Shown here: positions 58,650 through 64,000 of the stretch, in pieces
Layout: each line of letters starts with the position of its first letter
How positions within the stretch are numbered: position 1 is the stretch's first letter
Source of the DNA: Pelomonas aquatica
GTDB lineage: Bacteria > Pseudomonadota > Gammaproteobacteria > Burkholderiales > Burkholderiaceae_C
Length of the DNA: 64,000 bases
NCBI RefSeq assembly: GCF_026712205.1
Contig: NZ_JAPPUW010000001.1
Span: forward strand, 124,001 to 188,000
Direction: 5' to 3'
Translations under genes and position numbers: made by a program
Notes under the pieces: model-generated
Told to the model about the DNA's origin: nothing
Seen by the model: only the letters and a program-made list of their open reading frames with translations
Databases searched by the model: none

Positions 58650-59674
58650 TCCAGGCCTCGCAGTTTCGGGTCCAGCGCATCGCGCAGCGCATCGGTGAAC
58701 AGCGCGAACGCGGTGACGAAGACGGCCATGAAGGCCGTCACGGCGGCCAGCTGCCACCAGTAGCCGAGGATGAGCTCGTTCTGCGCCTCGCTGAGCATCG
58801 TGCCCCAGGAGACCTGGTCCACGCCGACGCCCAGGCCGAGGTAGCTCAGGATGACCTCGCTCTTGATGAAGCCGACGACATGCAGCGACAGCTGCACCAG
58901 CGCGACGTGCGACACATTGGGCAGGATGTGCCTGAACATGCGCGACCAGGGGCTCGCGCCGATGGCCTCGGCCGCGCGCACGTACTCGCGCACGCGGTGC
59001 TTGATGAACTCGGCGCGGATCAGCCGGTAGATGCCGGTCCAGCCGGTCAGCGCGAGGATCAGCACGACCGAGCCGACGCCGCGATGCACGATGGCCGCGA
59101 ACGCGAAGATCAGCAGGATGTTGGGGATGGCCGTGAAGACGTTGTAGACCCACTCCAGCACGTCGCCCACGCGGCCGCCGAAGAAGCCCGACAGCGCGCC
59201 CAGCACGGTGCCGATCAGCGTCGCGGCCAGGGCCGCGGCCAGGCCGACGAAGATGGACACCTCGGCGCCCTTGACGACCTTGGCCAGCACGTCGCGGCCG
59301 AGGCGGTCGCCGCCCAGCGGCAGCGTGTCGGACCTGGGCGCCGCCTCGGTCTTGAAGGCCTTGGCGCGCTCGGCCCACTCGGCATAGCGCGGCGCCAGCG
59401 GGTCGATGTCGGACAGGTCGACGTTGGGGCCCTTGGGCGCGGCGATGGCGCTGCCGTCCTCGGGCGGCTGCGGGCCGACGACGCCGGGCGGCGCGTTCGG
59501 CACGCCGACCTCGCGCTGCCAGCCCGCCGCGACGAGGCCGGTCGCGGCCAGCAGCACGAGCAGGAGGAAGGCGGCGACGATGGCCATGGCCACGATGCCG
59601 ACGCGGTCGGTCTTCAGGCGCCGCCATGAGGCGGCCCAGACGCCGCCGGAGGAGGAAGAGAGGGCTGCGTTCAT
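58646..59674 (-). CDS. yejE: Peptide ABC transporter permease (YejE type)
   Basis: A 342-residue inner-membrane permease of the OppC/DppC family, YejE type. The N-terminal helix is followed by a large periplasmic loop (about 50-130), then the transport domain with the EAA-type loop RAAEAIGASPWSRMFRHILPN. Six hydrophobic segments are visible. ATG 59674 has a weak ribosome site. It is downstream of yejB across a family A element, and upstream of yejF with 4-nt overlap. Confidence 0.93.
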
Positions 59675-59700
59675 GTGGGTTGTTCGTGGCGCACGAATTC

Positions 59701-59822
59701 TGCGGGCCGAGCGCCGGGCCGCTCCCAAGCCGGCCCGCCTTGGGCGATGTGCTTGCCGGTCAAGCCGGCAAGCATCGCCGTCCCCTCGGGGGACCGGCCA
59801 AGGTACTCCTTGGACGAGGGGC
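59701..59822 (-). repeat. Family A post-stop multi-hairpin element, copy A4
   Basis: On the minus strand it starts immediately after the yejB stop (59823-59825) and ends 26 bp before the yejE start, inside the operon. It has the CCAAGG-AGTA-CCTTGG hairpin, the GGTCCCCCGAGGGGAC palindrome, and the outer stem GGCGATG / CATCGCC with a third version of the inner stem, GCTTGCCGG / CCGGCAAGC. Its position between two co-oriented transporter genes suggests a role in differential expression or RNA processing. Confidence 0.85.
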
Positions 59823-60761
59823 TCACTTCAGAACCACCCGCGGGTCGGCGAGCTTGTAGAGCATGTCCACGACGAGGTTGACCGTCATCGTCAGCATCGC
59901 GAGGTAGATCGCGAAGGCCTGGATGACGGGGTAGTCGCTGCGGTTCACGGCCAGCAGCAGCTCGCGGCCCAGGCCCGGGATGGAGAAGAAGACCTCCAGC
60001 AGGAAGGAGCCGACGAGCACGCCCGGCAGCAGCACCGACACATTGGTCAGGATGGGGATCATCGCGTTGCGCAGCACATGGCGCAGCAGCACGACGCCCT
60101 CGGTCATGCCCTTGGCGCGCGCGGTGCGCACGTAGTCGTGGCCGATCTCGTCGAGAAAAAAGCTGCGGTAGAGGCGGATCTGCGGCGCCATCGACACCAT
60201 CACGGCGACGAGCACGGGCAGCGGCGCATAGGTGCTCAGATTGGTCCAGTGGTTGCCCGTCCAGCCCTGCACCGGAAACCAGCCGAGGCGGAAGGCGAAG
60301 ACGTATTGCGCCAGGATGACGTAGACCAGCAGCGACACCGACACGGCCACCGTCGAGCAGATCATCACGGCGCGGTCGGTCAGGCTGCCGCGCACGCTGG
60401 CGACGGCCAGCGCGAAGGGCACGGCCAGCAGCACCTCGAGGCAGAGGATGGGCAGCGTGATCGTCAGCGTGGCGGGCAGGCGCGTCGCGAACAGCTGGGC
60501 CACCGGCTCCTGCGTGGCCCAGCTCCGGCCCCAGTCGAAGCTGACGATCTGCCCGACGAAGATCCACAGCTGCTCCCAGACCGGCTTGTTCAGGCCCAGC
60601 TGCTCGCGGATGGAGGCGATGGTCTCGGGGCTGGCGTTCAGGCCGGCCAGCGCGACGGCCGGGTCGCCGCCGAAATACTTGAACAGGAAGAACACCAGCA
60701 GCACGACGCCGATCAGGGTCGGGATCATTTGCCACAGGCGACGGATCAGATAGGCCGCCAC
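59823..60761 (-). CDS. yejB: Peptide ABC transporter permease (YejB type)
   Basis: A 312-residue permease of the OppB/DppB family, YejB type. The N-terminus AAYLIRRLWQMIPTLIGVVL is typical, as are DWGRSWATQEPV and the EAA loop VRTARAKGMTEGVVLLRHVLRN. Six hydrophobic segments. It begins with GTG at 60761, with GGAGAG upstream. It is the first gene of yejB-E-F, and its 5' leader contains a terminator-like hairpin. Divergent from the receptor genes. Confidence 0.93.
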   Translation of the reverse strand: MAAYLIRRLWQMIPTLIGVVLLVFFLFKYFGGDPAVALAGLNASPETIASIREQLGLNKPVWEQLWIFVGQIVSFDWGRSWATQEPVAQLFATRLPATLTITLPILCLEVLLAVPFALAVASVRGSLTDRAVMICSTVAVSVSLLVYVILAQYVFAFRLGWFPVQGWTGNHWTNLSTYAPLPVLVAVMVSMAPQIRLYRSFFLDEIGHDYVRTARAKGMTEGVVLLRHVLRNAMIPILTNVSVLLPGVLVGSFLLEVFFSIPGLGRELLLAVNRSDYPVIQAFAIYLAMLTMTVNLVVDMLYKLADPRVVLK

Positions 60762-60802
60762 GACGACTCTCCAGCCTTGGGCCCTGCAGGACGGCCCTCG
60801 CC

Positions 60803-60838
60803 AAAAACCACCAGCCCCGCCGGGTGAGCGGGGCTGGC
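60803..60838 (-). terminator. Terminator-like hairpin in the yejB leader
   Basis: On the minus strand CCAGCCCCGC-TCACCCG-GCGGGGCTGG is followed by TGGTTTTTGG, a 10-bp perfect stem with a U-run. It lies 15 nt after the TAGACT box (60859-60854) and about 40 nt before the yejB start, so it can act only on a transcript begun just upstream. Same plan as at 3455-3508 and 40923-40997. Confidence 0.6.
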
Positions 60839-60853
60839 ACGGGTCGGGGGCGG

Positions 60854-60900
60854 AGTCTATGCGAGCGGGGCGCCCCGCGAACTGCCGGTTTCACTAGACT
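60854..60900. promoter_or_regulatory. Divergent -10-like boxes TAGACT for yejB and the receptor genes
   Basis: TAGACTCCGC occurs on the minus strand (TAGACT 60859-60854, toward yejB) and on the plus strand (TAGACT 60895-60900, toward the truncated receptor and the receptor gene). The identical ten bases on both strands, 40 bp apart, suggest shared control of the importer and its receptor. No clear -35 boxes were found. Confidence 0.5.
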
Positions 60901-60936
60901 CCGCGCTTTTCCGTCCCCGCCCCGCCGCACCCGTCG

Positions 60937-61098
60937 ATGACGCTCCCGCCCCTGCCGACCGCCCTGCCGCTGGCCTGCGCCGAGACCGGCTTCGATCCGG
61001 CGCAGGTCACGGACAAGGATTCCAAGGACGTGATCGCCGACATCTTCGACGCGCCGCCGGATCACGACCTCGGCGCCCGCCCCAAGGCCCACCGATGA
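60937..61098 (+). pseudogene. Truncated N-terminal fragment of a second peptide-binding receptor
   Basis: A 53-codon frame from ATG 60937 to TGA 61096-61098. Its sequence (PLACAETGFDPAQVTDKDSK, then VIADIFDAPPDHDLGARPK) lines up with the first mature part of the next gene (LPNAETGLDPVRLSDIYSRA, then LTSHIFESLYTYDPLARPT), so it is the start of a paralogous receptor without its signal peptide and without about 90 per cent of its length. The fragment is still open, and its stop overlaps the start of the intact receptor (ATGA), so it may now serve as a translational coupler. Confidence 0.65.
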
Positions 61099-62903
61099 AA
61101 CTGCTGCTCGCCGCCCTCGCCACCTGCCTGTCCCTGCTCGCGCCGGCCCGCGCGGCCGAGCCGCCCGCCGACCCGGTCAGGACGCTGCGCTACGCGCTGC
61201 CCAACGCCGAGACCGGCCTGGACCCGGTGCGCCTGTCCGACATCTACTCGCGCGCGCTGACCAGCCACATCTTCGAAAGCCTCTACACCTACGACCCGCT
61301 GGCGCGGCCGACGAAGATCGTGCCGCTGATCGCCGCCGCCGAGCCCGAGATCAGCGCGGACTTCAAGACCTTCACGATCCGGGTCCGCCCCGGCATCTAT
61401 TTCGCCGACGACCCGGCCTTCAAGGGCAGGCGGCGCGAGGTCACGGCGGCCGACTTCGTCTACAGCATCAAGCGCTACGCCGACCCGGCCAACAACGCGC
61501 CGGGCTGGTCGCAGTACGAGGAGACCGGCATCGTCGGCCTCAACGAGCTGCGCGAGCAACTGGCCCGCTCCCGCAAGCCCTTTCCCTACGACGCCGTCGT
61601 CGAGGGCCTGAAAGCGCTGGACCGCTACACGCTGCAGATCAGGACCAAGGAGGCGCGGCCCCGCCTGGTCGAATACATCCTCGCCGGCAACGACCTCTAT
61701 GGCGCCGTCGCGCGCGAGGTCGTCGAGTTCTACGGCGAGCAGGTCTCGGAGCATCCCGTCGGCACCGGCCCCTTCGTGCTGAAGGCCTGGCGGCGCAGCT
61801 CGCAGCTGGTGTTCGAGCGCAACCCGGCCTACCGCGAGCGCCACTACGAGGCCCAGCCCGCGCCCGGCGACGCCGAGGCCCAGGCCATATACGCCAGGCT
61901 CAAGGGCCGCCGCATCCCGATGGTCGACCGCGTCGTCGTCGACGTCATCGTCGAGAGCCAGCCGCGCTGGCTGGCCTTCCTGAACAAGGAGCACGACTTC
62001 ATCGAGCGCGTGCCCGAGGACTTCATCACCCAGGCCGCCCCTGGCCGCAAGATCGCGCCCAACCTCGCCAAGCGCGGCATGCATGCGCTGTTCACGCTGG
62101 CGCCGGACTCGACGCTGACCTGCTTCAACATGGACGACCCCGTCGTCGGCGGCATGGAACCCGCCAAGGTCGCGCTGCGCCGCGCGATCTCGCTGGCCTA
62201 CGACGCCGCGCGCGAGATCCAGCTCGCGCGCCGCTGCCAGGCCGAGCCGGCGCAGTCGCCGCTGATGCCCAGCACCAGCGGCTTCGACCCCGCCTTCAAG
62301 AGCGAGATGGGCGACTACGACCCGGCGCGCGCGCGGGCCCTGCTGGACATGTACGGCTATGTCGACCGCGACGGCGACGGCTGGCGCGACCTGCCCGACG
62401 GCAGCCCCCTCGTCATCACGCGCAACACCGAGCCCAAGTCGCTGAACCGCGCCATCGACGAGCTCTGGGACCAGTCGCTGCGCGCGGTCGGCATCCGGCT
62501 GCAGCTCAAGATCCAGCAATGGCCCGAGAACCTGAAGGCCGCGCAGTCCGGCCACTACCAGATGTGGCCCGTGGCCTTCTCGGCCGCCCAGCCCGACGGC
62601 CAGGGCTCGCTGCAGCTCTACTACGGCCCGGCGGCCGGCACGACCAACCTGGCCCGCTTCAAGGACGCCCGCTTCGACGCCCTCTACGACCGCATGCAGG
62701 CCCTGCCCGACGGCCCCGAGCGCGAGGCCCTGTTCCGCGAGGCCAAGCGCATCGCGGCGGCATACATGCCCTACAAGGTGCAGGCCCACCGCGTCATCAC
62801 CGACATCGAGCAGCCGTGGATGACCGGCTACTACCGCCCGCTGTTCTGGCAGGACTTCTGGCAGTTCGTCGACATCGACCCCGCCAGGCAGCCCGTCCGT
62901 TGA
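61095..62903 (+). CDS. Peptide ABC transporter substrate-binding protein
   Basis: A 602-residue periplasmic receptor of the oligopeptide-binding (SBP_bac_5) family. Signal peptide MKLLLAALATCLSLLAPARA; then NAETGLDPVRLSDIYSRALT, FTIRVRPGIYFADDPAF, EVTAADFVYSIKRYADP, HPVGTGPFVLKAW and YDPARARALLDMYGYVDRDG. It delivers peptides to the divergent YejBEF-type permease/ATPase. Its start overlaps the preceding truncated receptor frame by 4 nt; AAGG lies at a usable distance. Confidence 0.92.
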   Translation: MKLLLAALATCLSLLAPARAAEPPADPVRTLRYALPNAETGLDPVRLSDIYSRALTSHIFESLYTYDPLARPTKIVPLIAAAEPEISADFKTFTIRVRPGIYFADDPAFKGRRREVTAADFVYSIKRYADPANNAPGWSQYEETGIVGLNELREQLARSRKPFPYDAVVEGLKALDRYTLQIRTKEARPRLVEYILAGNDLYGAVAREVVEFYGEQVSEHPVGTGPFVLKAWRRSSQLVFERNPAYRERHYEAQPAPGDAEAQAIYARLKGRRIPMVDRVVVDVIVESQPRWLAFLNKEHDFIERVPEDFITQAAPGRKIAPNLAKRGMHALFTLAPDSTLTCFNMDDPVVGGMEPAKVALRRAISLAYDAAREIQLARRCQAEPAQSPLMPSTSGFDPAFKSEMGDYDPARARALLDMYGYVDRDGDGWRDLPDGSPLVITRNTEPKSLNRAIDELWDQSLRAVGIRLQLKIQQWPENLKAAQSGHYQMWPVAFSAAQPDGQGSLQLYYGPAAGTTNLARFKDARFDALYDRMQALPDGPEREALFREAKRIAAAYMPYKVQAHRVITDIEQPWMTGYYRPLFWQDFWQFVDIDPARQPVR

Positions 62904-63006
62904 TTTCCGCGGCCGCATCCCATCGAATCGACCGACCGTCGCAACGCGCTGGCCCGCAGGCGCCACGCCATTAGGCTTGCCTCATCAAGACCGAAAGGAG
63001 CTCACC

Positions 63007-63336
63007 ATGAACGACGCAGAAGAACTCGACAAGCTGGCCGACCTGCATGCCCGCGGCGTGCTCAACGACGAGGAGTTCGCCAGGGCCAAGGCCCGCGTGC
63101 TGAACGGCGCGGGCGCCGCCACGGCTGGCGCCTCGGCAGGCCCAAACGTCGGCGCCGTCAACGGCCTGCGCCGCAGCCGCATGGACCGCTGGATCGGCGG
63201 CGTCTGTGGCGGTATTGCCCGCGCGACGGGGCTGGACTCATGGGTCTGGCGCCTGATCTTCACGCTGCTCTTCCTGGCCTTCGGCAGCGGCATACTCCTC
63301 TACATCCTCCTCTGGATTTTCGTGCCGGAGGAATAA
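63007..63336 (+). CDS. SHOCT-PspC domain membrane protein
   Basis: A 109-residue protein. Residues 4-32 are a SHOCT-like short C-terminal-type helix pair (EELDKLADLHARGVLNDEEF). After a Gly/Ala linker, residues about 60-109 form a PspC domain (RMDRWIGGVCGGIARATGLD, then a hydrophobic helix LIFTLLFLAFGSGILLYILL and WIFVPEE). PspC proteins sit in the inner membrane and sense envelope stress in Psp systems; the SHOCT fusion is common in stand-alone versions. A near-perfect AGGAG lies 8 nt before ATG 63007. No pspA or pspF is nearby. Confidence 0.9.
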   Translation: MNDAEELDKLADLHARGVLNDEEFARAKARVLNGAGAATAGASAGPNVGAVNGLRRSRMDRWIGGVCGGIARATGLDSWVWRLIFTLLFLAFGSGILLYILLWIFVPEE

Positions 63337-63348
63337 GCCCACCCCCTA

Positions 63349-63376
63349 CCGGCTTCGCCGGCCCCCTCAAGGGGGC
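63349..63376. terminator. Tandem hairpins after the PspC gene
   Basis: CCGGC-TTC-GCCGG (63349-63361) is followed at once by GCCCCCT-ca-AGGGGGC (63361-63376), starting 13 bp after the PspC stop. There is no U-run. It is a plausible transcript end or RNA-protecting 3' structure; CCCCTCAAGGGG-type palindromes are frequent between genes of related betaproteobacteria. The rest of the gap to 63485 shows no gene. Confidence 0.45.
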
Positions 63377-63485
63377 GCCACTGGCGGCCCGGCGGAGCCG
63401 GTTCCGCGGTGGCTGCTGGAGGGGTCGGCCCGGAGGGCCTCCGCGGGTTTCGTCGGTATGCTGGGCTCACAACTGGAGACAGCCG

Positions 63486-64000
63486 ATGAAACAGCTCGCC
63501 GGCCTCGATGCCAGCTTCCTGTATCTGGAGACGCCGCAGATGCCGATGCATGTCGGCGCGCTGCATCTGCTGGAGCTGCCTGATCGTTATCGGGGCTGCG
63601 ACGGCGACTACGTCGAAGACCTGCGCGAGCACATGCGCGCCCGCATGCCGCTGCTGCCGGCGCTGCGACGGCGGCTGCTGGCGATGCCGCTGGGCCTGTC
63701 CAACCCCGGCTGGGTGGACGCCGAACCCGACCTCGACGAGCACATCGTCGAGATCGTGCTGCCCGAGCACAGCGGCATGGCCGAGCTGGAGGCCCAGGTC
63801 GGCCTGCTGCATCCGGTGCTGCTGGACCGCAGCCGGCCGCTGTGGAAGTTCCATGTCTTCACCGGCGTCGAAGCCGGTCCCGAAGGCCAGCCGCGCGTCG
63901 CCCTCTACACGCAGCTGCACCATGCGGCGGTGGACGGCCAGGCCGCCGTCGCGCTGGCCCAGGTCATCCTCGACCTCAGCCCCGAGCCGCGCGCCATCGA
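63486..64000 (+). CDS. Wax ester synthase/diacylglycerol acyltransferase, N-terminal part (runs off the right edge)
   Basis: About 172 residues from ATG 63486 (GGAG upstream) to the window edge, no stop. It matches the bifunctional WS/DGAT family: it opens KQLAGLDASFLYLETPQMPM and HVGALHLLE, continues with LDRSRPLWKFHVF, and reaches the catalytic motif HHAAVDG (HHxxxDG) near residue 143. The enzyme esterifies acyl-CoA with fatty alcohols or diacylglycerol to make storage lipids. The C-terminal half is outside the window. Confidence 0.93.
   Translation, partial: MKQLAGLDASFLYLETPQMPMHVGALHLLELPDRYRGCDGDYVEDLREHMRARMPLLPALRRRLLAMPLGLSNPGWVDAEPDLDEHIVEIVLPEHSGMAELEAQVGLLHPVLLDRSRPLWKFHVFTGVEAGPEGQPRVALYTQLHHAAVDGQAAVALAQVILDLSPEPRAI

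Noticed and set aside
63337-63485. Gene between PspC and WS/DGAT
   Set aside because: Only palindromic GC-rich sequence and the ribosome site of the next gene are present; no frame with coding character.

Overview
The window is very GC-rich, with strong G/C preference at third codon positions and dense, mostly overlapping gene strings. The gene content (an interrupted trp cluster, argP/argO, a PEP-CTERM TPR lipoprotein, Bug/TctC-type receptors, an HPr-rel-A cluster) points to a betaproteobacterium of the order Burkholderiales, most likely the Roseateles/Rubrivivax/Mitsuaria (Sphaerotilaceae-like) group. This placement is inferred from gene content and sequence style, not from a marker gene. 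No rRNA, tRNA, CRISPR array, transposase or phage structural gene was seen.

Layout. 1-3.4 kb: edge of a secreted outer-membrane-type protein, then a coxD/E/G-like maturation set. 3.5-10 kb: membrane acyltransferase, a ferritin-like/[4Fe-4S]/double-CDGSH protein coupled to a hybrid histidine kinase, and DUF488. 10-10.8 kb: gene decay (agmatine deiminase remnant and others). 10.8-18.4 kb: gph, chalcone-isomerase-like protein, a candidate trp leader peptide, trpE-trpG-ltaE-trpD-trpC, ung and a 50-aa membrane peptide. 18.4-25.2 kb: LysR, GNAT+MarR, a holin plus three-domain lysin, tdk flanked by two paralogous mini Cys proteins, and a crotonase. 25.3-28.7 kb: PafA-like phosphatase, PAS protein, GIN-domain protein. 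28.8-32.4 kb: an HPr-rel-A cluster (nucleotidyltransferase, HprK-like kinase, PqqD-like protein, Tat-type secreted protein, 73-aa peptide). 32.6-35.7 kb: argP/argO and dadA. 35.8-43.2 kb: prsT, yegD, UPF0149, a GADEF protein, gshA. 43.3-48 kb: molybdenum hydroxylase iorAB with an MBL hydrolase and a divergent AraC regulator. 48-48.9 kb: a toxin-antitoxin pair in lower-GC DNA. 48.9-56.9 kb: SulP, two TctC receptors and two tandem TPR-GGDEF proteins. 57-63 kb: a yej-type peptide ABC importer with a truncated second receptor. 63-64 kb: SHOCT-PspC protein and the start of a wax-ester synthase/DGAT.

The most unusual content is non-coding. Family A (9.4, 17.3, 35.7, 51.6, 59.8 kb) is a roughly 120-145 bp multi-hairpin element that always begins within a few bases after a stop codon, in the sense orientation, with stems that change sequence but stay self-complementary. 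Family B (19.4, 21.1, 27.1, 38.8 kb) consists of nested palindromes around a shared core; two copies have exactly 32-bp outer arms unrelated to each other in sequence yet nearly perfectly self-complementary. A third pattern is a -10-like TAGANT/TACAGT box followed 15-17 nt later by a terminator-like hairpin and a U-run just ahead of a start codon (3.5, 40.9, 60.8 kb).

The protein systems most worth following are the HPr-rel-A cluster with a possible precursor peptide, the phage-free holin/lysin cassette that resembles a type 10 secretion module, and the ferritin-like/CDGSH protein coupled to a sensor kinase.
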